Of a stretch of 33,567 nt of DNA, positions 7,828-14,074 are shown one piece after another. Under the pieces are notes generated by a model, which did no database searches, was not told the origin of the DNA, and saw only the letters and a program-made list of their open reading frames with translations. The first letter of the stretch is position 1. The number at the start of each line of letters is the position of its first letter. The DNA is from Candidatus Moraniibacteriota bacterium (GTDB taxonomy: Bacteria > Patescibacteriota > Minisyncoccia > Moranbacterales > UBA2206). The position numbers were made by a program, and so were the translations under genes. The stretch covers positions 1-33,567 of the forward strand of contig JAUXSI010000011.1 in NCBI GenBank assembly GCA_030679985.1, given 5' to 3'.

Positions 7828-9330
7828 ATGTCAAATTCGTCCTATAAGATCAACGATCTCTCCGCCCACAAAAAAGAATTTAAAACCGACACGATGGAAG
7901 TGCCGGCCATCCTGCATGTTTCCGACGACCTGATGCCCAGCGACGCTACGCTGGCTGAAATTGAAGGCGTCGCCTCCGATCCGCATATCTTCCATCATGT
8001 CGCCGCGATGAGCGATGTGCACAGCAAGAAGGGGCGCAAAAATCCTACCGGCACTGTCATCGCTTCCGAGCGCCATCTCTTGCCACAAATCAACGACACC
8101 GCGCCTAACTGCGGGATGCGTTTTTTAAAAACCGACCTCACCGACGCTGATCTGACTCCCGGAAACATCGACCGGCTTTTCCAAGAGCTGGTGCGCGTCA
8201 TCCCCACCAAGGCCTATGTCGGCACCTGGGTCCCCTATTCATTGATAATGGACATCTGCCGCAAAGGCGTGGCGCCGGTCCGAGATTTTTTCAAAATGCG
8301 CACCAAAAATGAAATTGAAAACACTTTTGCCGGTGGCAATTTTTTCCCGGAAATTCCGACCGAGAAAGAGATCCTCAACGCGATCCCGAAATTATTCTTG
8401 CACATCGGCCAGTACCGGCTGGGTATCCTGGGCGCCGCCGGCAACCACTTTCTGGACCTGATGAAGGTCACCGAAATCCGCGATCCGGAAATCGCCGAAA
8501 AATTCGGATTGAAAAAAGGACAATACATTTTCCTCCTGCATACCGGCTCCGGACTGCTGGGGCAATACGCCTCCTATCTCTACACTCCCAAGCGGAAGGA
8601 GCACTTGAGCCAGAAAATAATCCTGGAAATCGGCAAATTCTTTTTCCAAACCGACTACAAAAAGGAATTCAAAGCTTTGTGGAAAAAAATCGAGTCTTTC
8701 AAGGATGCCAAAAAATATTTTTCCTACGACGACCAAAGCCGGGAGGGACAACTATTCATCACTTCCCACAATGCCGCCGCCAACCAAGGCTATGCCAACC
8801 GCTCCATCCTTACCCACCAGCTGGATATGGCGATCGAAAAGGTCCTGGACAAAAATCCTGGGCTTGATATGCTCTATGACATGCCCCACGTTTTCGTCCA
8901 TCGTGAAAAAAACCATTTCGGCAAGGACGTCTGGGTGCATCGCAACGGCACCGTGCGCGCCAACGGACCGGCCCGGATGAACCATCCGCTCTTCTCCCAG
9001 ACCGGAGAACCGGTCTTCATCCCGTCTTCGATGAGCACCCCGGCCTATATCTGCGCCGGCACCGACGACAACCAATCGAGCTTTTTCTCAGCTAGCCATG
9101 GGACCGGACGCCGGAAAAATCCCCTGGCTGACGCGTCGCACGACAAAGAAACGCTTTTCAAAAAAATGGAAAAGAGCCATGTCAAGCTTTTCAATGCCAA
9201 ATCTTCAGGCGTCATAATGCAGGACAGTTCTTATTATAAAGACGTGGAAGAAGTCATCGCCGGGATGGAAGACAACCGGATCGTAAAAGCCGTGGCCAAA
9301 ATGGAACCGGTGGCGGTGCTGATGTACTGA
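7828..9330 (+). CDS. rtcB: Divergent RtcB-family RNA ligase
   Basis: A 500-residue protein starting at the ATG at 7828; the reading frame stays open upstream into the GT4 gene, but that part is shadow. RtcB joins RNA 3'-phosphate or 2',3'-cyclic phosphate to 5'-OH ends using GTP and Mn2+. The conserved blocks appear in order: SDVH (62-65), NCGMR (94-98, metal Cys95), GNHF (205-208, His207), HTGS (238-241), YDMPH (His354), HRNGTVRANG (371-380), a serine-rich SMSTPAYI (401-408) and HGTGR (424-428). His424 corresponds to the guanylylated histidine. The Asp three residues before the metal cysteine in classical RtcB (DxxC) is Ala92 here, and GSMGT is replaced by SSMST. It is the last gene of a glycosyltransferase operon, and no archease gene is nearby. 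A working ligase is plausible but not assured. Confidence 0.88.
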   Translation: MSNSSYKINDLSAHKKEFKTDTMEVPAILHVSDDLMPSDATLAEIEGVASDPHIFHHVAAMSDVHSKKGRKNPTGTVIASERHLLPQINDTAPNCGMRFLKTDLTDADLTPGNIDRLFQELVRVIPTKAYVGTWVPYSLIMDICRKGVAPVRDFFKMRTKNEIENTFAGGNFFPEIPTEKEILNAIPKLFLHIGQYRLGILGAAGNHFLDLMKVTEIRDPEIAEKFGLKKGQYIFLLHTGSGLLGQYASYLYTPKRKEHLSQKIILEIGKFFFQTDYKKEFKALWKKIESFKDAKKYFSYDDQSREGQLFITSHNAAANQGYANRSILTHQLDMAIEKVLDKNPGLDMLYDMPHVFVHREKNHFGKDVWVHRNGTVRANGPARMNHPLFSQTGEPVFIPSSMSTPAYICAGTDDNQSSFFSASHGTGRRKNPLADASHDKETLFKKMEKSHVKLFNAKSSGVIMQDSSYYKDVEEVIAGMEDNRIVKAVAKMEPVAVLMY

Positions 9331-9381
9331 AAATTAAACGATACTGTTATAAAATAAAAACCAAGCCAGGAGGCATAAACT

Positions 9382-9582
9382 ATGATGCGGATTTCCGTAT
9401 GCTCTTTTGATGACTACGAGAGGATTGTCGCATTCTTACTGGATAACGGCGGTCCGATCACAAGTTGTGATCCAGAAAGGTTGGTGATAACCGCCGAAAT
9501 TTCCGAGGAGTTTGCAAACCGGATGTATGCCGATGCCGGTATCGAAAGCGAGATATCGATCTGGGAAACGACGCCCGATTAG
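9382..9582 (+). CDS. Small soluble protein of 66 residues, unknown function
   Basis: A 66-residue acidic protein with a predicted mix of strand and helix and no membrane segment. A full AGGAGG (9368-9373) lies eight bases before the ATG at 9382; the second ATG at 9385 would be 11 bases away, so 9382 is preferred. This is one of very few textbook Shine-Dalgarno sequences in the window. A TATAAA-rich stretch (9347-9355) could supply a promoter, and a strong terminator follows nine bases after the stop codon. It is therefore a self-contained transcription unit. I recognise no family. Confidence 0.75.
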   Translation: MMRISVCSFDDYERIVAFLLDNGGPITSCDPERLVITAEISEEFANRMYADAGIESEISIWETTPD

Positions 9583-9590
9583 GGGCATCC

Positions 9591-9616
9591 GGGATGGGCA
9601 AAAAACCATCCCTTTT
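9591..9616 (+). terminator. Intrinsic terminator of the 66-aa gene
   Basis: A perfect 7-bp stem (GGGATGG at 9591-9597 with CCATCCC at 9606-9612) with an 8-base loop, directly followed by TTTT. It starts nine bases after the stop codon. Confidence 0.8.
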
Positions 9617-9646
9617 CGCCAATACACCGCAAGGTTGAGGCGTTTT

Positions 9647-10711
9647 TTATTTCAATACCATCGGGTGTTTTTCGAAAAACTCCCAAATTTTTTCATTGGC
9701 CAGAAGGTCTTGACTTGACGGACCGACGGTATTTTTCCATTCCTGGCAAATTTTTCCGTTCGGATCCTTTCCGCAGGCTTGGATGCCATAATCCTCCCTT
9801 CCCGCCCAATTGTGCCCCAAACCGTCAACCGCGCACAAAGTCACGTCCGCATTCTGCTGGCAACCTTCATATGTCGAACAGACCGCGCCTCCGTTTTGGA
9901 AAGTTATATTTGTTTTTTCGGAACAGCCGTTCATCGTCCGCCACTTATCGACATAGTCCGGTATGGAAACGCATTGCCAATCATCATAGCGGGCAGGTAC
10001 GCCGATTTTCCGCCAGAAGTCAGCCATACACCTCCCGCACGTCCCGCCCCCGTACGGACTGCAAGGATCAGCCTTTCCCTGGATGTGGAAAACCGGAACC
10101 GCTCTTTCCGGCCGGCAATCATCGAACGTCCCTTGCGAACCGCTGGGCGCGATCGCCGCGATTTTCCCCGACAGTTCGCAGGCCAGCCGGTACGCCATCT
10201 GCGCGCCGTTGGACATCCCAGTCGCGAATATCCTTCTTCCATCGATATTGAAATCCGTTTCCATTTTTCCGATCATCGCCGCGATAAACCCGACGTCATC
10301 GACGTTTTCCCGCAAAGCGTCGCCGCAACACCTGCCCGCGTTCCAAGTAGCGAATGTTTTTCCGAAAACTTCCTTCCCGCTTCCTTCCGGATACGCGACA
10401 ATGAAACCTTTTTCGTCGGATGTCCGGTTCAGTCCGAAATATTCCGGACCGTTGGCGGCGTCGCCTCCCCCGCCATGGAGAGCGATGACCAAAGGCGTTT
10501 CGGAATTCCTGTCATAACCGGCAGGAATATGGACGATGTATGACCGCTCAATTCCGTCGTGCTCCAAAGTGAAATTGAAATCCCGCCGGTCATATCCGGA
10601 CAAATCCCTGTCCGGCTCCATCGAAGAAAATTTTCCCATACCAACAACAATCAAAACCATCGCAAACAAAACGGCAAAAATCAAAACTAATATTATTTTT
10701 TTATTTTTCAT
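9647..10711 (-). CDS. Membrane-anchored esterase, PHB depolymerase / feruloyl esterase-like (CE1 alpha/beta hydrolase)
   Basis: A 354-residue alpha/beta hydrolase with an N-terminal signal-anchor (about residues 5-25), so it acts outside the membrane. The oxyanion loop is HGGGG (79-83), the nucleophile is Ser167 in GMSNG, the likely acid is Asp215 (GKADP), and the catalytic His is His300 in GLGHNW. The family includes secreted polyhydroxybutyrate depolymerases and feruloyl/acetylxylan esterases (LpqC-like). Many cysteines suggest disulfides. The start is uncertain: an in-frame ATG at 10729 adds MKICSI, but those codons lie inside a 31-base sequence repeated at 12946-12976, so I place the start at the second ATG. 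The gene lies at the edge of the AT-rich island but has a base composition like the surface-glycan genes. Substrate is unknown. Confidence 0.88.
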   Translation of the reverse strand: MKNKKIILVLIFAVLFAMVLIVVGMGKFSSMEPDRDLSGYDRRDFNFTLEHDGIERSYIVHIPAGYDRNSETPLVIALHGGGGDAANGPEYFGLNRTSDEKGFIVAYPEGSGKEVFGKTFATWNAGRCCGDALRENVDDVGFIAAMIGKMETDFNIDGRRIFATGMSNGAQMAYRLACELSGKIAAIAPSGSQGTFDDCRPERAVPVFHIQGKADPCSPYGGGTCGRCMADFWRKIGVPARYDDWQCVSIPDYVDKWRTMNGCSEKTNITFQNGGAVCSTYEGCQQNADVTLCAVDGLGHNWAGREDYGIQACGKDPNGKICQEWKNTVGPSSQDLLANEKIWEFFEKHPMVLK

Positions 10712-10739
10712 TATTGAGCAAATTTTCATAACCTAATAC
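10709..10739. repeat. Repeat R1, copy 1 (31 bases)
   Basis: This matches 12946-12976 at 29 of 31 positions, in the same orientation. On the minus strand it ends exactly at the second ATG of the esterase gene and includes the upstream ATG, so it contains the start region of that gene and probably part of its promoter (TATTAG at 10734-10739). Confidence 0.85.
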
Positions 10740-10768
10740 GCACTGTTGGTTGCGCAATGTAAATCCAT

Positions 10769-11173
10769 TTAACTTTCGACTTCTTGCAGGAACTCTCTTA
10801 GCGGTTGGACTATGTCAGTCAATTCAACATACTCAATAATTTTATCAGCGACCCCCTTGGCAGTGTCGCGAAGCTGGACCCCTTTATTGATGATTATGAT
10901 TATCTTTTTGCCAGCGCCAAAAGCAATCCCGGCTTCAAGAGCTCTTCCAGTTGATGAAGTTGATAGGTCAATCAATAAAGCATCACAATTAAGGATTTCT
11001 GTCTTAGCTCGACTCATCAATTCTTGCGGATCATAAAACATCTTTTGGTAGTTTTCAACGTCACGAATAAAACAGAAATCATCAAATCCAGCTTCTTTTA
11101 CCAAATTACACAGATTTTCGATCTCGGACTTATTTTCACCTTCTTTAAAGGGGGCGGTAATAAAAATTTTCAT
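10769..11173 (-). CDS. Nucleoside 2-deoxyribosyltransferase-like protein
   Basis: A 134-residue protein starting MKIFITAPF, the usual start of nucleoside 2-deoxyribosyltransferase/DNPH1-type proteins. The diagnostic region is CDALLIDLSTSSTGRALEAG (63-82). Asp64 and Asp69 are at the substrate pocket, and Glu80 in the S-T-G-R-A-L-E context is the predicted nucleophile that forms the deoxyribosyl-enzyme intermediate. The family swaps bases between deoxynucleosides or hydrolyses deoxynucleoside monophosphates. An in-frame ATG at 11206 would add 11 residues, but that stretch lies inside repeat R3 and overlaps the predicted -10, so 11173 is preferred. It is downstream of the phosphoribosyltransferase on the same strand, in a nucleotide-salvage block. 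Confidence 0.85.
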   Translation of the reverse strand: MKIFITAPFKEGENKSEIENLCNLVKEAGFDDFCFIRDVENYQKMFYDPQELMSRAKTEILNCDALLIDLSTSSTGRALEAGIAFGAGKKIIIIINKGVQLRDTAKGVADKIIEYVELTDIVQPLREFLQEVES

Positions 11174-11194
11174 AGTAAGAGAGTTAAAAATAGA

Positions 11195-11240
11195 TTTATT
11201 TTTCATAACTGGCCTTATCCGTACCTACCAATAATTTGGC
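11195..11240. repeat. Repeat R3, copy 1, containing a probable minus-strand promoter
   Basis: The core at 11215-11240 matches 15783-15808 at 24 of 26 positions in the same orientation, and weaker similarity continues to about 11195. Read on the minus strand it contains TTGGTA (11231-11226), a 17-base spacer and TTATGA (11208-11203). This predicts a start near 11196, 23 bases before the deoxyribosyltransferase ATG. Confidence 0.7.
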
Positions 11241-11346
11241 AAGGAATGGGTGTCTGAGCCAAAAACATCTTATCCTTAATCTGAATATAGCAAATTATCG
11301 GGAAAAAATAAATGGAGGAAGCGGGACTGCTTCCTCCATAAGTGAA

Positions 11347-11991
11347 TTAACGTAAGCCTTCAATGATTTTCAAGAAGACTTCCGCTTTGTTGCCGAGATT
11401 TCGTCGAGCATAAGACTCGGCAATTTCTCGACACTCAACAAGCGTCGAGAGGGAATTTATCGGCACCTTGCGGTCTTTTGTGCCAACAGTTTTGGTGGCA
11501 CAAATCCTAGAAAAGCCTTTTACCGCTGCAGACTCCTGCTTGACCCAAGCGATGGCCTGCCAATCAGCTCCAGGAATCCAAGGCTCATTAACTTGTCGGA
11601 GGTGTCGGATTGTTGCGCCGGACGAAATAACATCATCCATCACGACAATATTCTTAACTCCAAGAAGCATTTGTGTTGAGGCGATTCGGTTAACAAATGT
11701 TTGGGGATTTTCGCCTGGAATCCACACTCTTTTGGCGTGTGGAGAAAATTTCCACGGCCACCGGTTTAACCAAGACGGTTTTGTTTTTTTAATGTACTTT
11801 TTGACAATTGACGCTCCGTTGCCTGGAAGCACAATTATTGTTGACCACGGATCAAGGCGTCCCCATCCTTGCCATGACAATAAGTCGTTTATCATTGCCT
11901 GAGCATCAAGAATTGTCAGCTCAAATTTTTCTGCCATTTCTTTTTTAACATCAGCCCCTACGCCGATATCAACAATCAAAAACCTTTCCAT
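11347..11991 (-). CDS. Type I phosphoribosyltransferase-like protein
   Basis: A 214-residue protein whose PRPP-binding motif is IVVMDDVISSGATI (115-128), with the two acidic residues Asp119 and Asp120 and the loop SSGAT that holds the phosphate. Type I phosphoribosyltransferases attach ribose-5-phosphate from PRPP to a free purine, pyrimidine or related base. The flanking sequence is divergent and does not identify the base. The start at 11991 is fixed by GGGAGG (12003-11998), six bases upstream, an unusually strong SD for this window. A longer open frame to 12024 would begin inside the leader just after the terminator and is rejected. It is preceded by a His-codon leader ORF and terminator hairpin, so expression is probably controlled by attenuation. 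Its upstream neighbour is the LOG-like gene. Confidence 0.85.
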   Translation of the reverse strand: MERFLIVDIGVGADVKKEMAEKFELTILDAQAMINDLLSWQGWGRLDPWSTIIVLPGNGASIVKKYIKKTKPSWLNRWPWKFSPHAKRVWIPGENPQTFVNRIASTQMLLGVKNIVVMDDVISSGATIRHLRQVNEPWIPGADWQAIAWVKQESAAVKGFSRICATKTVGTKDRKVPINSLSTLVECREIAESYARRNLGNKAEVFLKIIEGLR

Positions 11992-12026
11992 ATTCTTCCT
12001 CCCTTTTTGTGTTTGAGTCGGCAAAT

Positions 12027-12056
12027 GAAAAACCCCTTCTCTTTCAAGAAGGGGTT
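12027..12056 (-). terminator. Intrinsic terminator in the phosphoribosyltransferase leader (attenuator)
   Basis: A perfect 10-bp stem, AACCCCTTCT (minus 12056-12047) with AGAAGGGGTT (12040-12031), has a 6-base loop. The T run of five includes the last stem bases. It lies upstream of the gene's SD and ATG, so it can only act as a conditional terminator. Its 5' arm and loop are also complementary (17 of 18) to the segment at 12094-12111, which would form a competing antiterminator. Confidence 0.85.
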
Positions 12057-12081
12057 CATGGTTTTTGATGTCTAAACAATA

Positions 12082-12165
12082 TCAAATACAACCAACCTCT
12101 TCTTGAAAGAGTTGATTGTGGTGATGATTGAAATTTATAATTGCCCTGGATGACATTTTGCGCAT
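12082..12165 (-). CDS. Leader peptide with three consecutive His codons, upstream of the phosphoribosyltransferase
   Basis: A 27-codon ORF reading MRKM...NHHHNQLFQEEV..., ending in TGA. It begins four bases after the LOG-gene stop codon; an internal ATG at 12156 is an alternative start. The His codons CAT CAC CAC (12126-12118) are directly followed by a segment (12111-12094) that can pair with the 5' half of the terminator hairpin. A ribosome stalled at His would leave that segment free, favouring read-through. A ribosome reaching the stop would cover it, favouring termination. The peptide resembles the other His leader (12786-12860) in having HHH followed by F-x-[KE]-E-V. Function is inferred from architecture. 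Confidence 0.75.
   Translation of the reverse strand: MRKMSSRAIINFNHHHNQLFQEEVGCI
12094..12111 (-). promoter_or_regulatory. Antiterminator segment in the phosphoribosyltransferase leader
   Basis: The minus-strand sequence CTCTTTCAAGAAGAGGTT is complementary at 17 of 18 positions to minus-strand 12056-12039, the terminator's 5' arm plus loop and neighbouring bases. The two pairings exclude each other. It overlaps the leader-peptide codons immediately after the His triplet. Confidence 0.75.
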
Positions 12166-12169
12166 ATAA

Positions 12170-12715
12170 TTATTTGGCTAACAATCGTAATGCTTTGTCA
12201 ACCGCTTCTTCGGCATCATTGGCAGTTTCAATTTTGATCGTATTTCTGTCATCTAAAAATTTTCCCGCCAATTCTTTCGCCCAACCTGCTTGTGTAGTCA
12301 AGGCAATAATTGGTTTTTTGTTACGATAAGCGATTGCCATTTCTTCAAGTGTTCCAGCGCCCCCGCCGATAACGATTAACGCGTCACACATATTGACTAA
12401 AAGCAGCTCATCAAAACCATCAGCCTCCATCCCGCTTATTACTTCAATATCTGTAAAATTATTAGAGGTAAATCTCTTCGTTCCTTTTACAACTCCAACT
12501 GTTTGGCCGCCCGCCTCTTTAGCCCCCTTGGCTCCCGCCTCCATAATTCCGCTTTTTCCTCCAGTAATGACGATAACATTATTTTTTGCCAAAAGACTGC
12601 CGATTCTTTCAGCTTCGGTTATCATATTACTAGTAGCGCCTTGTGCTCCGTTGTAATCATCATTTCCAGCAGATCCAATGATGCCTATTTGATATTTTTT
12701 CTGTTGATTGTTCAT
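12170..12715 (-). CDS. LOG/SLOG family nucleotide-binding protein (TIGR00725-like)
   Basis: A 181-residue Rossmann-like protein of the LOG/lysine-decarboxylase-like superfamily. The first loop is IGIIGSAGNDD, then ITGGKSGIMEAGAKGA (about 50-65), and the hallmark GGGAGTLEE (117-125), a variant of PGGxGTxxE that binds the nucleotide phosphate and carries the catalytic glutamate. Characterised LOG proteins are nucleotide 5'-monophosphate phosphoribohydrolases, releasing base and ribose-5-phosphate; SLOG relatives only bind nucleotides. Next to a phosphoribosyltransferase and a deoxyribosyltransferase, a base-salvage role is plausible. It has no nearby SD: GGAGG at 12746-12742 is about 26 bases from the ATG and belongs to the hairpin. 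It is controlled by its own His-codon leader and terminator upstream. The following leader ORF starts four bases after its stop. Confidence 0.85.
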   Translation of the reverse strand: MNNQQKKYQIGIIGSAGNDDYNGAQGATSNMITEAERIGSLLAKNNVIVITGGKSGIMEAGAKGAKEAGGQTVGVVKGTKRFTSNNFTDIEVISGMEADGFDELLLVNMCDALIVIGGGAGTLEEMAIAYRNKKPIIALTTQAGWAKELAGKFLDDRNTIKIETANDAEEAVDKALRLLAK

Positions 12716-12734
12716 ATAATTAAAATTAAAAAAT

Positions 12735-12756
12735 AAAAAAACCTCCTGGAAAGAGG
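12735..12756 (-). terminator. Terminator-like hairpin in the LOG-gene leader (attenuator)
   Basis: CCTC (minus 12756-12753) and GAGG (12745-12742) close a 7-base loop, followed by seven consecutive T (12741-12735). The core stem is only 4 bp, extended by a G.U pair and two A-U pairs past a mismatch. The 5' arm plus loop CCTCTTTCC (12756-12748) is exactly complementary to GGAAAGAGG at 12808-12800, giving a 9-bp competing structure. Confidence 0.65.
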
Positions 12757-12785
12757 CATTATTTCGTTGATTTGTATAAAATTTA

Positions 12786-12860
12786 TTACCACAACAAAAC
12801 CTCTTTCCTAAAAATGAAAGAAGTGTGATGATGATAAATTTTATTTAAATCTTTTCTCAT
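12786..12860 (-). CDS. Leader peptide with three consecutive His codons, upstream of the LOG gene
   Basis: A 24-codon ORF starting MRKDLNKIYHHHTSF and ending in LLW and TAA TAA. Its His codons CAT CAT CAC (12833-12825) are followed by FRKEV codons. These codons contain the segment (12808-12800) able to pair with the 5' arm of the downstream hairpin. The ATG lies seven bases past a near-perfect promoter -10 element, so the transcript probably begins at or next to the start codon (leaderless). The same order, His triplet, pairing segment, hairpin with U-run, gene, recurs in front of the phosphoribosyltransferase. Confidence 0.75.
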   Translation of the reverse strand: MRKDLNKIYHHHTSFIFRKEVLLW

Positions 12861-12866
12861 AGTCTT

Positions 12867-12895
12867 AATATACACGATATTTAACATTTTGTCAA
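12867..12895 (-). promoter_or_regulatory. Strong sigma70-type promoter of the LOG-gene leader
   Basis: TTGACA (12895-12890), exactly 17 bases, then TATATT (12872-12867). The predicted start lies at about 12860, which is the A of the leader-peptide ATG. It is the best promoter match I found in the window. Confidence 0.8.
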
Positions 12896-12914
12896 TTTTT
12901 TAAAATTAAATCGC

Positions 12915-12942
12915 TTTTTCTGGCCCTTTGTGGACAGAAAAA
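12915..12942. repeat. Inverted repeat between R1 copy 2 and the LOG promoter
   Basis: TTTTTCTG (12915-12922) pairs with CAGAAAAA (12935-12942) around a 12-base loop in which two more G-C pairs can form. There is no T tract after either 3' arm, so it is not an obvious terminator. It fills most of the gap between the repeat copy and the LOG promoter. Confidence 0.6.
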
Positions 12943-12945
12943 ACA

Positions 12946-12976
12946 CATTATTGAGCAAATTTTCATTACCTGATAC
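12946..12976. repeat. Repeat R1, copy 2 (31 bases)
   Basis: A direct repeat of 10709-10739 (29 of 31 identical). On the minus strand it again presents TATCAGGTAATG followed by a short reading frame starting MKICSIM, which here runs into unrelated sequence and stops after about 24 codons. It is an orphan start region with no downstream gene in frame. The two copies flank the deoxyribosyltransferase, phosphoribosyltransferase and LOG genes. Confidence 0.85.
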
Positions 12977-13007
12977 ACGCTATTAACTGATGTATTCCTT
13001 ATTGCAA

Positions 13008-13541
13008 TTAGACATATTTTAAAACATCACTCAATGTTTTAGCAATTTTTTTTACTCTCTTTCCGTACTTATCTTTCCTCATATAGCCTGACTCCATAAG
13101 CAGAGCATCCACGCCAACATCTTTGGCTGGCTTATAATCCCAGCGATAACTATCTCCGATCATCAATGCTTTATTTTTGAAAATACCGCGCTCTTTTAAA
13201 ATTCTAATAATAAATTCTCCTTTGGATCCATGAAATTCTCTCGTCGCATGTATTTCATCGAATAACTCATTGAGTTTAAAATGTGATACCTTGTGATTGA
13301 TGATAACATCAGCTTCTTTCGGTGGGTGCGGATGCGTCGAAAGCAGCACGGTAATAATTTTCTGCTTTTTTAATTTTTTCAAAGTATCCAACACGGTTGG
13401 AATAATTACTAAATGCCCGCAATGGTCATCAAGCGTTCCTTTTAGCGAATATATCCAATGTGGCTTTTCTTGATACTTAGTTTTTTTTGGATACCATAGC
13501 GTGCCATCGCCATCAAAAAATATTATCTTTTTATTTCGCAT
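13008..13541 (-). CDS. HAD-superfamily phosphatase
   Basis: A 177-residue small HAD hydrolase. Motif I is FFDGDGTLW (Asp10 nucleophile, Asp12 acid/base), motif II is LLSTHP (Ser68/Thr69), Lys107 is a candidate motif III lysine, and motif IV is GDSYRWD (129-135). The DGDGTLW form is common in MDP-1-like and polynucleotide/sugar phosphate phosphatases. It starts within the end of the kinase gene (ATG inside the last codons, 11-base overlap), so translation is coupled and the two products probably work on linked substrates. The substrate is not identifiable; nucleotides or polynucleotide 3' ends are possible. Confidence 0.88.
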   Translation of the reverse strand: MRNKKIIFFDGDGTLWYPKKTKYQEKPHWIYSLKGTLDDHCGHLVIIPTVLDTLKKLKKQKIITVLLSTHPHPPKEADVIINHKVSHFKLNELFDEIHATREFHGSKGEFIIRILKERGIFKNKALMIGDSYRWDYKPAKDVGVDALLMESGYMRKDKYGKRVKKIAKTLSDVLKYV

Positions 13542-14067
13542 TTGCGCTTAAAATTATATCCGCTACTGATTTAGCGGTTTCTTCCGGCGTCAAATTAGTC
13601 GTATCAACAACGGGGGCATTCAATTCCTCAAAGGCCTCTTTCATTTGACCCGAAATATAGATATTGCCATCGATGAATTCCTTGATTATTTTGCCAATGA
13701 CCTTTTGATTTTCATCAAAAACGCCATCCTTATTGGTGTATCTTTTCGTTAAGCGCTGGCGGATCGTTTCCGGTTGAGCGTCGAGGAATATTTTGACGAT
13801 TTCTAAAGACTCGGAATCCGGAAAATCCGCCACCTTAACAAAACCACAAATCACTGTGCTTTTATTTTCCTGCGCCAATCTCATCCCTTCATCTATCCAA
13901 TGCTGTGTTTCTGAAATTCTCCAATTCCTATCGGCATTTTCCGGCACGCCACGCTCATCGAAATCATGGATTTCAAATTTATCCGCTGGAAGTAACGAAC
14001 TCAAAAATGGCATTATCGTAGACTTGCCTATGCCATTAACCCCACTTATAAAATATATTTTATTCAT
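13531..14067 (-). CDS. P-loop kinase-like NTPase
   Basis: A 178-residue protein with Walker A GVNGIGKST (9-17) and a nucleoside/nucleotide-kinase-like layout: a short core, a conserved ICGF strand, IFLDAQPETIRQRL and a basic lid region (RQRLTKRYTNK). It probably phosphorylates a small molecule or a nucleic-acid 5' end. Its gene overlaps the HAD phosphatase gene by 11 bases, a split version of the kinase-plus-phosphatase pairing known in polynucleotide kinase/phosphatase, though the similarity is only in arrangement. Upstream is repeat R2 with TATTAT eight bases before the ATG and no SD, suggesting a leaderless message. Confidence 0.82.
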   Translation of the reverse strand: MNKIYFISGVNGIGKSTIMPFLSSLLPADKFEIHDFDERGVPENADRNWRISETQHWIDEGMRLAQENKSTVICGFVKVADFPDSESLEIVKIFLDAQPETIRQRLTKRYTNKDGVFDENQKVIGKIIKEFIDGNIYISGQMKEAFEELNAPVVDTTNLTPEETAKSVADIILSANAK

Positions 14068-14074
14068 GTTTTTT

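Noticed and set aside
9640-9648. T-run near the 3' end of the esterase gene as a terminator
   Set aside because: Only a 4-bp CGCC/GGCG stem precedes it, and the T-run is on the + strand, which is wrong for a minus-strand gene.
11024-11257. 77-aa plus-strand frame over the deoxyribosyltransferase start
   Set aside because: It runs antisense through a well-supported gene and its promoter; no SD or family features.
11992-12024. 11-residue N-terminal extension of the phosphoribosyltransferase
   Set aside because: It lies upstream of an ideal SD and starts next to the terminator hairpin; the SD-supported ATG at 11991 is better.
12915-12942. Inverted repeat as a terminator for the HAD gene
   Set aside because: On the minus strand the 3' arm is A-rich and not followed by a U-run, so it lacks intrinsic-terminator form.
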